NCBI GenBank assembly: GCA_023853785.1
Contig: JAJIRX010000675.1
Span: 62,001-126,000 of the forward strand
Length of the DNA stretch: 64,000 bases
Direction: 5' to 3'
Origin: Psilocybe azurescens
Lineage: Eukaryota; Basidiomycota; Agaricomycetes; Agaricales; Agrocybaceae
Shown here: positions 25,141-35,648 of the stretch, in pieces
Numbering within the stretch: position 1 is the first letter of the stretch
Layout of the letters: every line of letters starts with the position of its first letter
Translations under genes and position numbers: made by a program
Notes under the pieces: generated by a model
Told to the model about the DNA's origin: nothing
What the model saw: the letters and a program-made list of their open reading frames with translations, nothing else
The model's database searches: none

Positions 25141-25220
25141 GGGGTGGTATGGGATGATATGGGATGATATGAGTTGGTATGGGATGATATGAGGTGGTAT
25201 GAGGTGGTATGAGGCGATAA
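25141..25220. repeat. 10-bp minisatellite in the promoter of the 24.1-25.1 kb gene
   Basis: Eight tandem 10-mers occupy this segment, variants of GGGATGATAT, GAGGTGGTAT and GAGTTGGTAT. All eight keep the first G and the last seven end in TAT. The array ends 47 bases upstream of the ATG at 25093 on the minus strand. Confidence 0.85.
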
Positions 25221-25229
25221 TGGTACAGG

Positions 25230-26719
25230 GAGATATGCGGATAATATGGTACGATCTTCAACAGCGCAATCAATCAACCTCTGGCTAGCGGTCGTATCAG
25301 GGAAGTGAAACACCTACCTCAGGCGCCTTATCTGGCTTCTTCAACTTCGAGGTTCAACGCACGGGCGATTCGTAATACGAATGAATAAGGAATGAGTCCT
25401 GTCTTCGCGAAGCAAGGAAGGAAGGAAGGAAGGGGTTGAGTCAGAGATACCGGTAAGCGGAGGGGGGGCGAAGGAAACGTTCGAAAATCAAGCACCGCGC
25501 AAACGTGCGATATGCTCTATCAACAGAAACCTTGGGGTATCGTCGGAGTGGGTTGTTTAAAACTGAGGTTTGAACTGGTGCTGGTGCTGGTGGTGGTAGT
25601 ACAACAACCGAATGCTTAGGAAGACGGGGTGAGTGTTTCAGTTTCACTGCACAATCCCGCCGTCCCCGTTTAGAGCTGTTGGCGGAATGAATGGGTGAAT
25701 GATTATATAGATATGGATAATCGGGTCGAAAGCGGTGCGTGACGCAGACGCACTGCCAGTCGCTCTTGGGTAAATTAGATAATACCTGAGGAGACGCACG
25801 CGGATCGGGATTCAGATAGGGGCTTGCAAGGGGCGAGGTGCCGCTGACGCGCACGGGGTGACGAGCGGAATGATTATGTTATACACTACGCCCTTACGGG
25901 GTGCGCGAGCTCTGTTGGCGCCAGCGGTGAGTTGGCGGTACGTGACACTGCTATCTTGGACTCGTACCGGAGTCTGGTAGATAGATGACGCGAGCCAGCG
26001 AATGGCGATAAGGACTTGTATGTCTCAGAAGCCTAACGAGCGCTTGAATGTCGCAGTTCGCTGGGAATCCGGATCGAGTCAGACTGCCGTGGATAATGGA
26101 TAAAATGGATAATGTTCGGGGGTGCTGATAAAGTTATCTGATAACTAGAATTAGGCGCAGTATGAATGTACGAAGATCTCGAAGATAGCCCGATGGCGAT
26201 GAGTCAGAGTCAGAGGAAGTTGCGGTTCAGGTATATCCCAACGATATGTTTAAATACCACCCTAGCAAGATCCGAGTGGCTACTATACCAGGCTGTGAGT
26301 GTATCCCAGCCATTCTATTTCCTATTACGCGACTTGTTCTCTATTATGGGTGAGCCACTATGACGCTCTTATTATGCCTCTGAGCTTGGGCCCCGCAGTG
26401 CCAGTCCCCAGCGACGCAACGAAACGTTTTATGCCGTAAGTAGCCCGTCGGCTCGGAGCTCAGTCGCTCCTCCAAGACGCCTCCTCCTCCTATGCAAAAT
26501 GCGTAGTGACGCCGCTTACCGCTTACCGGTTATACTTGTGGTAGTGATAGTTACTCTGTTTCTCGCGAGCCTTGAGTCTATACTTAAAACGATAATGATG
26601 CCTTTCCGGCTTACGCGTATGACGTAGGCGGCTGATCATGAACGAACGTGCCCCAAATCAATGTCGGTGAGCAATGAGCATGAAAAGTAGTAATCAACTC
26701 CAGGCTCGCCGGCACTCCT
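25230..26719. other. Intergenic, no gene seen
   Basis: Short open frames on both strands have no family resemblance or splice structure. A short GGAA run occurs near 25420. Confidence 0.45.
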
Positions 26720-27190
26720 TTGGTGGTGTCGAGAAGACCGCACGTCCCATTTCATATTGCGAACAAATCGAAGGATGGTAGCTGAAGCCACGCGCGTTGT
26801 CTCCTCTTTTACGCAGCTATTGTATTCTCCTTGTCACTTCCTACGCTTAAACCAATCATTTCTATCACATAAATCTACTCGCCATCTTACCTTCTTCAAG
26901 TTCCTGATAGTTAAGTCTACCTGTTTGGCATGTCGACTCGGATGCCGACGTCATCTCCAGTGTGTGGCGCAGCTCTCATTTCTTAACGGAGCTTATCGCC
27001 GGTCCACACCGCCCGTTCAACAGCATGACGGGTCACGGCATCATACGGCAGGCCAAAACAGGAAGCGCCAGACTAGGCGCTGAGTAACTGCTTTTACCTT
27101 GCGCACGGATTAATGTAATGGGAATAAGAAAATCACATTTCGAGGTAACTATAGTAGTACAAATACTCGTGAACTAAACCAAAGTATAAT
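26720..27190. repeat. Dispersed repeat R1, copy 1
   Basis: This stretch closely matches 30890-31345. Shared blocks include GGTGGTGTCGAGAA, GCTGAAGCCACGC, CTCCAGTGTGTGGCGCAGCT, CATTTCTTAACGGAGCTTAT, CACACCGCCCGTTCAACAGC and AATAAGAAAATCACATTTCG. No coding function is evident. It lies upstream of the first family B gene. Confidence 0.8.
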
Positions 27191-27438
27191 TCTGAGTACT
27201 GACTCTTTTTTCCTCCAACGTATACCTTGCGATAAGTGTGTTAACCAAACCCCTGGCCTATTCCAAGCTCAGTTCAAACTCCGAAGAAGCTGAGATATCA
27301 ATTGATGAAGCTCGATTCGCTCAGCCAAGTTAGTAAACATCGTTTAACGTTTAATGTCAACACTCTGATCATTATTTTACCAAAATTTTATCTTATCCTT
27401 GACAAACAAGACTTCTGCGGTTTTTTCTTCTATACCAG

Positions 27439-28187
27439 ATGTCCTACAGTCACATCCTCGATGAGATTTTTGCGGAGAGAAATGCCAAGTTCGAATCGGA
27501 AGGCATACACGAATTAAGACAACAGTGGAATTGCTACAACGATGTACTGCGTCAGGTAACCGAGAAAAACATGGATCTATTAAAATTAGGGAAGTATGTG
27601 AGTCTGTTCGTTCATTACTTCGGTTCATGATTTTTGGTTTGTTAGGATTGCCAATAGCAAAGACTCGTTCATCTTCTGGACACAGCTTCCTGACGATAAG
27701 AAGAAAAAGCTTATCCAGGATGTCTACATGGCTGAAGAACGCAAGCAAGCTGAAACAGGTAATGTAAAGTGCACTAGTGTCTCCTTGCAGCTTGAAATGA
27801 TGGGTGACTTTAAGTCGCACTTGGCAATTGCTTTATTTTATAAAGTTATGATATGCTCTGCTCACCAGTTACTACCAGAGATATGCCGCGGCGAGAAAAA
27901 ATGATACAACTCGCACGGGACTACCAATCCAAGAATACAATTTTGCCAGGTGGCAAGAAGACTTCGACCGCAGATTTGAGAAGAGGAAGCTGCGGCATGT
28001 TGTTAGAGTGGACGCACAGATGAACGCAATCGTATCAGAGGCTAAGGAGCGGGGCATCAAAGGTGTATTGCTCGTTACGTGAAGCATGTGTATTCTGACC
28101 TGTTGTTTCCTCTCATTCATTTTTTAAGAGATTATGCGCAACCATATGTGCGATGCCTGGGTTTCAGCCAACGATAGAGACTTTTAA
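27439..28187 (+). CDS. Orphan small protein, family B copy 1 (intact)
   Basis: I do not recognise the family, but three copies in 6 kb support it. Four exons are inferred: 27439..27593, 27646..27763, 27879..28062 and 28129..28187, giving about 171 residues. It begins MSYSHILDEIFAERNAKFES. Exon 2 carries SFIFWTQLPDDKKKKLIQDV. Exon 3 runs RYAAARKNDTTRTGLPIQEY and continues with many charged residues (WQEDFDRRFEKRKLRH). Exon 4 ends WVSANDRDF. All introns obey GT-AG (GTATGT, GTAAAG and GTGTAT donors). The protein is soluble and probably helical, with no signal peptide or membrane helix. The best intron 2 donor is the GTAAAG at 27764, which keeps the frame shared with copy 3. Confidence 0.7.
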
Positions 28188-28289
28188 TCTCTAAAAAGAG
28201 GTATCTATTGATGAATAATCAGACAATAATCAGGGATACACAACAAATGCGCATTATTTTGGGGTGTTAGTTTGGACTAACTTCAGTCA

Positions 28290-28620
28290 GCGTTAGGCTC
28301 CACGTTTCAATCAAGATCTCTCTTACAATATGAGGCTGCTGCTACGGAGAAATAACGAACTTCATTTCCAAGTTACACCGCCGCCGCCATCTCTTTCGAG
28401 ACATGTATTACCAGCTTGTTATTATCAGTAGTTGTAAGTATAGTGCTTGTTTCCTTCATATTCTCTGCATTAAACCCCGCCTGGTAAAAAGCAAATTTCC
28501 TCAGGGTTCCTATAATAAAATATTGGCACGAGGTCTGAGTGCTTGGGTCTTTCAGGCAATAACACGAGTTGAAGCTCTGTGTCGGTCTGTGTTCTAAAGT
28601 TGGATCTATTTTTGTCACAA
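28290..28620. repeat. Repeat R2, copy 1 (downstream of family B copy 1)
   Basis: This segment is related to 30404-30600 and 33700-34020, each just downstream of a family B copy. Shared words include TCAATCAAGATCTC/ATC and an AGTTACACCGCCGCC/AGTTACAACACCGCC block. It shows that the duplicated unit extends past the coding region. Confidence 0.6.
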
Positions 28621-30229
28621 TCCAGTTGCCTGTCGGTGTAACGGTATTAACGACTGACTAAACGCTAAGCGCTCGCCTATTACGTCCAAGTTTGAGGTAC
28701 AGTAGAGTCAAGGATTTTATCAACGTTTTACCGTGCATATCATATAACATTTTCAAATGATAGACTGCGTATTTGGGGCTCGAATTAGTTTTCTGTCTTA
28801 AAATATGGGTGATGGTCGATTAAGAAATCACTGATAAGCCTTTCTCTTCCACCAACAATTCCGCCTTCCCTTTTCAGAAACCTCATACCATCCAAATAAA
28901 TGCGATAAATCGTCGCTGTTTCTCATAAGCATCAGAAGTCTTGCCAATCTGGTCAGCGGGGCGTGTCTGCATCGTGTAGATCAATCCCAATGGGATGATA
29001 TGAGACCCCTTTATGTCGCTTATATGAATCACGGACTCGACACTGTGAGTTTGAGTCAAGTTCAGTAACGAGCACTGGCATGCAATTGAGATTGGAGGCT
29101 CAGCTTTGTTTTGAGCGAGGCCTGCTGCTTTTTCTTTTATACTAACATGACGGCACATCATAAACGTGCAGTATGGAGAGGATATCGATTCAACAAAAAT
29201 TGTTTAAGGTTGAAATATGAGCTTCCAAAATTAAGCGCTCAACAGAACAAAACCATGCAGATCCATGACATGGAGCGAGAAATAGTGAAACTACTGATAA
29301 AACATCCAACCGTATTCAACTCTGATAACAATCCTTCACTACTAGTGTACGTCCGTGACTCTAGTACGACGACGGTAGAAATGATCCACACGGGCTACGA
29401 AAGGGTAGAGCATCCGTCATCCGAGAATGAGGTCATGGAAAGGTCATAGGTTGGTCGGTGAATTCAAGAGAGAAGACTGCGATGTGAAAACTATGAAGCT
29501 TGGTATAGGCACGGATTTAGAACAAATAGATAGGACAGCGTTAATGTATTCATTGAAGTGCTGTATTTCAGATAGAAAGATAGAGCAAAGGTAGAGTGTC
29601 CAATGGTTCTGCCGTGATGTATCACTGGTATATCATAGAGATCGTAGAAATGAGACTGAAAGCGAAATCAGGATAGGCTGTCCTTCCTGCCAGGCTCTTC
29701 ATTGAGAAGTTCCAGGAGGCTTTTAGACAACTTTGTGTATGCCTTTAGGGCAGAACCGCTGTTTCGGATTCACAGACCAATATCATTGCACCGTGATGCC
29801 AATTGTCTAGAGTCACATCGAATCAGCATTACTCAGGTTTACACAACATTCTATTTGGTGTTCAAGTTTTGAGACCCCTGAATCTAAGAGATCTAGATGC
29901 TGCGGACGGGATTTGGAGAGGAAGACGTGAGATTGTTGGTGCATATCTTCATATCGTTTAGAAACCTCAGCATCAAGCGAGTGTATAATTCTGAGTTGTG
30001 ATTTCTACTATTGTGCTAATAACTTATTTCTCCAATATATCTTCGTGATGGTGACCAACAACATGCTATTCCCGGATAGCCTCTCAGTCTGCAGACAACC
30101 CCGATGATGTTCACTCGTAGGTATCGATTAATGAAACGATGACTGTCGAATGTGTCGATTCACTCAGCCAATTAGATATCTAGCGTTTAACGACGGGATT
30201 GTGTTCATAATTTTTCCTGCACAAATAAA
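28621..30229. other. Degenerate region between family B copies
   Basis: A frame at 29111-29449 contains ELPKLSAQQNKTMQIHDME and ends ERVEHPSSENEVMERS. Diverged relatives of parts of it occur near 31525-31590 and 35327-35345. No intact gene is resolved. The part from about 29740 onward resembles the 32380-32760 segment upstream of family B copy 3. Confidence 0.45.
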
Positions 30230-30600
30230 TGTCCTACAGTCACATCCTGGACAAGATGTCTGCTGAGAGACATGCCAGGTTTGATAAAATATATGGCTCG
30301 GACCGTTGATTACCACCTTCAAATCTCTGAGAAGAGGAACATCTACATGCAAGTAATGAAGGATGCAGAAAAAATGGGTATTATTTCGTCGTGTCGCTGT
30401 GAATTCGTTTCACAGACAATTTTAGGGCTCCTCATGTCAGCCAAGATCTCATTATCATCTGATGCCTGGCTGTGGAGGAAGTACCAAAAGCTCTTGCAAG
30501 TTATAGCACCGTCGGCGTCTCTTGGTACTTCCTGCTACAAGTGTTTTAAGACAATGATTCTCCTCAGGGAATGTTGGATAGCGGCTATGATCTAGAGTGT
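30230..30600 (+). pseudogene. Family B copy 2, degenerate
   Basis: It begins MSYSHILDKMSAERHARF, aligning with the first 18 residues of copies 1 and 3, then breaks off. Exons 2 and 3 cannot be found in order. Downstream it rejoins the shared R2 block at about 30404, so a large internal part has been lost. Confidence 0.7.
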
Positions 30601-30626
30601 TCATTACGGAAGATTGTTTGGCTCAG

Positions 30627-30870
30627 CTGTAGAGTAGATGTGGCTGTATTTAATCGGCAGTTTCTGCAAGTTATAGAACATGTGCTGGGTTATTTGTGCA
30701 CATGCCTCGCCTAGTAAGCAATATTTTACAATATACATGGGTAAATAAGAGTTTATTTCAGTCATTTGATGTAAGCGTGTCCCGCCGAGGAATATGCTGT
30801 ATTCTGTTTGCTGGATAGCCCCTCACCTAGAAGTGAGGAAGAAAGGGTCCCCCTAACTTAAAGCACCGTA
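30627..30870. repeat. Repeat R3, copy 1
   Basis: It matches 34795-35160 in pieces: TGCTGGGTTATTTGTG, GCAGTTTCTGCAA, CATTTGATGT/CATTCGATGT and a final CTTAAAG..CCG..CCGATA block. It is non-coding as far as can be seen. Confidence 0.6.
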
Positions 30871-30889
30871 CCGATAAAATATTGCAATA

Positions 30890-31345
30890 TTGGTGGTGTC
30901 GAGAACAACGCACATCCCTACTCAGATTGCACACCAATCAAAGAGATGGTGGCTGAAGCCACGCATGTATTCCACTTGTCACCCTCCTACGCTTAAACAG
31001 ATAATTTGCCATCGCAGAAACCGGTCTGCATCTTACCTGTATACCTTCTTTGATAGTTAGCCTACCTGTTTGGCATGCCGACTCGGATGTCGATGACATC
31101 TCCAGTGTGTGGCGCAGCTCTCATTTCTTAACGGAGCTTATCCCCGGTCCACACCGCCCGTTCAACAGCATGACGGCATCATACGACAGGCCAAAACAGT
31201 GAAGCGACGAACTAGGCGCTAAGTAACCATTTCCACCTTGTTATCGTTTGAAAGCCTCAAAACAGAAACTCAGGGATTAATGCAATAAGAATAAGAAAAT
31301 CACATTTCGAGGTAACTATAGTAGTATAAGTACTCGGTAAACACA
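30890..31345. repeat. Dispersed repeat R1, copy 2
   Basis: This is the second copy of the 26720-27190 segment, in the same orientation, with scattered substitutions and small deletions. Confidence 0.8.
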
Positions 31346-31349
31346 TTAA

Positions 31350-31510
31350 CATTTTTTAATCCTAGTTTTCTGTCGACGCTTTATATACAAGTACGTCAAC
31401 AATCAAAAAGAGCCAGCTATAGAATTCGAAATAAAAAAGATCTGGGAAGCACATCAACATTTTTTATCCTAGTTTTTGCTCACATTTTATGTATGAGTAT
31501 ATAGATGATA
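31350..31510. repeat. Tandem duplication of about 90 bp
   Basis: CACATTAACATTTTTTAATC at 31351 recurs as CACATCAACATTTTTTATCC at 31450, each followed by a related TAGTTTT...TTATAT/GTATGAGTA stretch. Confidence 0.6.
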
Positions 31511-31698
31511 GGAACAAGTCTACACAGGCTATGAAAGCGGTAAAATATAAGTCCTTGGAGAACGAGGTCGTAAATTGATCACCGTGAGGTCGAAAGAGAA
31601 CGCAGCATAAACGAAAACTCAACCTTGCAAAAAAAAAACGGATTCAGAATGGACAGATACAGCATTCCGAAAGTGTTTGTTGATGTGCCATGTGCCAG

Positions 31699-32242
31699 CT
31701 ATGGAAACGAAACAGAGTCGGTAAGCCTAGCGGCCCGAATTATTCCGGACCCTGAAGAGTCGGTGGCAAGCGCAAATCCAACAGAGTCCTAAAATGATTG
31801 ATAAACATGTGTTAGATTTCGAATCTTTGTTCAATATAAAACCGTCTTTTCATACCATGCAGTCTGAAACTATTGAGTTCATAGCATTACTCAACTCTGT
31901 TCTTTCAGTATATATGGCTGGATTGTCAAGGGCCTCATAAACATAGACCAAGAAGGCAGTCTTTTGATTCCCGTGGAATACTGGTGTGGGTTGATTCTTA
32001 TATGAATCAAGTGGAATGGCTCTGGGCTCATCGTCAATAGTTTTCCAGTTTCTTTTGACACTTGTATTATCTCTTCTGATAATAATATTGAGTGTCAGAA
32101 ATTTTATCATAAAAGAAAGTTGGCAGCATTACTCAATCAACCACATGCACCGGATGAACTCTGCTGAAATATAGGCAACTCTTTCCTTGGTCAGTTGCCG
32201 ATACGGGTCGTAAAGCGGGACATCATTAATCTCAAAATGCAT
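31699..32242 (-). CDS. Orphan small protein, family A copy 2 (intact)
   Basis: There are three exons, complement(31699..31788, 31856..32075, 32151..32242), in phase across GT-AG introns (GTGCAT and GTATGA donors), giving 133 residues. Exon 1 begins MHFEINDVPLYDPYRQLTKE. Exon 2 contains VKRNWKTIDDEPRAIPL and KTAFLVYVYEALDN. Exon 3 begins DSVGFALATDSSGSG. All three align with copy 1 at 5884-6383 and the intron positions are shared. Function is unknown. No signal peptide or membrane segment is seen. It is divergent from family B copy 3, with 636 bp between their starts, so the two may share a promoter region. Confidence 0.75.
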
Positions 32243-32878
32243 CAACACTGTAGGTTGTGAACCTGTATTAAGCGTAGGGAGAGTAAAATTGGGAATGAAG
32301 GCAAAAGTTGAAGCCTTTTCTGACTTTTTGTAAGAGAGATTCTGTAGCCTTTTATACATTTCTTCTCAACCTCTGTAGGGAAGAACCATTGCTTTGTATG
32401 CACAGCGGGGAGTACTCATGGGTAATCTAATTAAGCCGTGATGTCAGTTCTCCCGAGTCAAATCTAGTCAGTACGACACTGCTCGATATGGATTTATCTG
32501 TCTTCGACATTTTCCCTGAGGGATCTCAAATCCGCGGGACGTGAAGCGGAACATAAGATTCGAGATCGCCGGTATGTTTATATCCTTTAAAATATCCCAT
32601 ATCAAACGATTGTATAATGCTGAGTGGTCATTTCCAAATTTCAACCATTATCTTATTTTTATATCCTTGGAAAATGTGACGACGAAACCACTGTTCTAAT
32701 TTAAGCTCAGTTAAAACCCCGAAGATGTTTAGATATCGATTGATGAACGTTCGAGTCACTCAGTCAAGCTAGTAACCATCGTCTAACAACAGCATTCTGA
32801 ATATTCTTTCACCAATTGTTCACCTATCCTTGACAACAAGGCTTCGTTAGCGTTCTCTTTTCAGACCTTCTATACCAG

Positions 32879-33509
32879 ATGTCCTACAGTCATATTCTGG
32901 ACCAGATTTTTGCCGAGAGAAATGCGAGGTTCGAATTGGAAGGAAAACACGAATTAAGAGAGGAATGGAATCGCTACAACAACCTATTGCGTCAGGTAAC
33001 TGAAGAGAACATAGACTTTTTAAATACTGGAAAGTATGTGCAGTTGTCAGTTCATTATTTTGGTTCATATATTTTTATTTTGTCAGGGTACCAAATAGCA
33101 AAGGCTCAGTCATCTTTTGGACAAAGCTTTCTGATGAGAAGAAGAAAAAGCTTATACAAGACGTCTACATGGCTGAAGAACTTAACCAAGAGCTTAAACG
33201 CAATGGCAAGTGCACTCGTGCGTCCTTGGTAATTGGGATGATGGGCGACTTTAAGTCGTACCTGGTGATTTTATTTACTGGTCTGGTTTTACGGCATTAT
33301 GATATGTTCTACTTACCAGCTTATATCAGAGATATGTCGCTGCCTTACAAAACGATACCACTCGCACGCTCCCAATTGAAGCGTATAATTATGCCAAATG
33401 GCAAGAAGACCGAGAACGCAAGTGGGAGAAAAGAGAGTTGCGGCGTGCTGCTAAAGTGAACGGGCAAATAAATGCAATGCTGGCAGAGACCAAGGAGCCG
33501 GTCCATTAA
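32879..33509 (+). CDS. Orphan small protein, family B copy 3
   Basis: Three exons are inferred, 32879..33033, 33087..33228 and 33330..33509, giving about 158 residues. It begins MSYSHILDQIFAERNARFEL. Exon 2 has SVIFWTKLSDEKKKKLIQDV. Exon 3 runs RYVAALQNDTTRTLPIEAY and KWQEDRERKWEKRELRRAAK, ending KEPVH. The intron 2 donor used by copy 1 is mutated here (GT to GG), but GTAATT at 33229 keeps the frame. Compared with copy 1 the protein stops earlier, with no fourth exon. It may be functional with a shortened tail or in early decay. Confidence 0.6.
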
Positions 33510-33699
33510 TGACAGGTTACTCGATACCTGTATGTGTGACCCTATCTTCTCTCATTCAATATACAACTCCTTAGTAGTATGGATGTCAAGTATGCAACGT
33601 CTGGGCTCGGGTCTTCATGAAGCCCCCTCTCTCTCCTCACTTCCATCTACGATGAAGCAAACGTCCACGGCTTTTATTTTTTGGTATTAGCATTAGTAT

Positions 33700-34020
33700 G
33701 AACTTGTTTCACAGACAATTTTTAGGGCTCCTCGTGTCAATCAAGATATCACTTATCCTCTGTCGCCGTGGCTGTGGAGGAAGCACAAAATTCTCTTATA
33801 AGTTACAACACCGCCAGCGACTCTTTCGGGACATATGGTGCCGCCATGCTACAAGGACTGTCAGTGGTAGCTATAGTGGATATGCTTTCTTGCTTGGTTT
33901 TTGTAAAGATAAACCTGCCTCTTTTAAGACAGCGATTCTCCTCAAGGTCTTTAAAAAGCTAACTGACTCGAGCTTGCGTACTTAGATCTTTCGACCAAGT
34001 TAAGTCTGCATGTCCTAAAG
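33700..34020. repeat. Repeat R2, copy 3 (downstream of family B copy 3)
   Basis: GTTTCACAGACAATTTTTAG, GGGCTCCTCGTGTCA and GGCTGTGGAGGAAG closely match 30404-30500, and the following AGTTACAACACCGCC matches the 28290 copy. Confidence 0.65.
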
Positions 34021-35497
34021 TTAGATCTAACGATCTACCCATATACATATTTATGTGAACGAAGCATATTGCCGGTCTTTCCGTTCTCTGTCCCACGCCT
34101 ATCAAAAGCCCAGTGACTGACGCTGTGCGCTTGCATATTTCAGGTAAGTTCTTCTGTATGATAGAGTCAAGAGTTATCTGTACCTCTTTCCGAGTATGCT
34201 ATACCACGAATCTGAGTAGTTTAGAAAACCATAGGAGTGATTTTCGCATGAGTACAATTGTAGGTTTCTGAGATAATTACAGTAGACAGTATTGCAAAGC
34301 TTTGGAAGGTATATACATTTCTAGCCCAGTTTTAATTCTCTTCGTATGTTACGGTGTAGTAGTGAGCTCTGGCCCATCTGGGCGGAGCTGCCTGAGCATC
34401 TCATCAGCGGCTGTGCACAGTTTGTGTGCTGGCGCGCTTTCGTAGTTACGAGGAACAACGCACCTTACCCGCAACATTATACTGCGTGGCTGCTCGACGA
34501 GCATTCCGATCCCTTCCACACATGAGCTGCTAGGGTAGACCAGATAGACCTACTCCAACGGTATCACTAAAGCAAATTCGCGCGGGTTTAGGGTTGTTGT
34601 ATGGTAGGTTTACCAAAGTCGTTTCTCTGAAAATACGAAACGAAGACGTGAGAGAGGTCATTATCTACTCATGAAATGAGGGTCTCACTGAAGAGATAAA
34701 ATGTCGCTTAACACCCAAAAGCTAATGAACAGCAATTTAGCTGCCAGTGGGGTGGAGCCGGAATTTCAAGGATGAGTGTTTGATAGTGATCTGGTTGTAG
34801 AGCAGATGCCGCTGTGTTCAATGGGCAGTTTCTGCAATTATAGAACGTGTGCTGGGTTATTTGTGTACATGCTACGCCTAGCGAGGCATATACAGGGGCG
34901 CAAGAATTTACTTGAATCATTCGATGTCGTAGATGGTATTCTAATAATACTAAAGGCGAAGAAGGATGGAGCGTATCCCACTGAGAAATCTTCTATATCT
35001 TGTTTACAGGATGTTCGTTTGCCGCACCTACTTGCTTGCCTACGTTAGCATAGGTATACTAAATCATTACAAGCAATATCTTATGTCTGAAGCACATCGA
35101 ATCTACGTTAGGAAGAGAGGGACTCCTTAGCTTAAAGTCCCGGTGCCGATAGGATCTTGCAATAAATGACAAATACGCCCAGTCAGAAAGAAGTGGGAAC
35201 AAAGGCGACGCAGCGTTTCTCTCTGAAAGTGCATATACACTAGTTGCTCAGTAGGTCTCAGCAGAATACGGAAAAGAAATGTCCAACCAAACAGGTGCTC
35301 GGACAACCGAATATCTAAGATCGGTATGATGAGCTTCCAAATTTAAGCGCTCGATGGATTCTGATGATGTTCTTTAACGAGGGACGGGAGTTTGCCGAAA
35401 TGTTCTGACACCGGGTTCAACTCGACCTCCACTACACTTACCTTATGCTTTCATGGCTGTTAAATATCTCCAAATGCAGTCTTTTGCACTCCGCTTG
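34021..35497. other. Repeat-bearing non-coding region (includes R3 copy 2)
   Basis: Segment 34795-35160 is the second copy of repeat R3, and 35327-35345 repeats the GAGCTTCCAAA.TTAAGCGCTC word found at 29220. No gene is supported. Confidence 0.5.
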
Positions 35498-35648
35498 CAT
35501 GGAAAGGGTGTTATCAAAGCCTTTCCCATGGGCGACTGACTGTAAGATCTCTACTCGGATCTGGGAGAGTCTGCATGAAAAGGGCGTTATTAAAGCCTTT
35601 CCCATGGGCAACTGACTACAGGATCTCTACTCCGGATCTGGGACAGAC
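35498..35648. repeat. Tandem duplication, two units of about 75 bp
   Basis: AAAGCCTTTCCCATGGGC and GATCTCTACTC.GGATCTGGGA occur twice, in units starting near 35498 and 35572, with about eight differences. Confidence 0.85.

Noticed and set aside
27646..27763. Resemblance of family B exon 2 (FWTQLPDDKKKKLIQ) to part of an HMG box
   Set aside because: Only one helix-like stretch is similar, and the N-terminal HMG signature (RPPNAF type) is missing.
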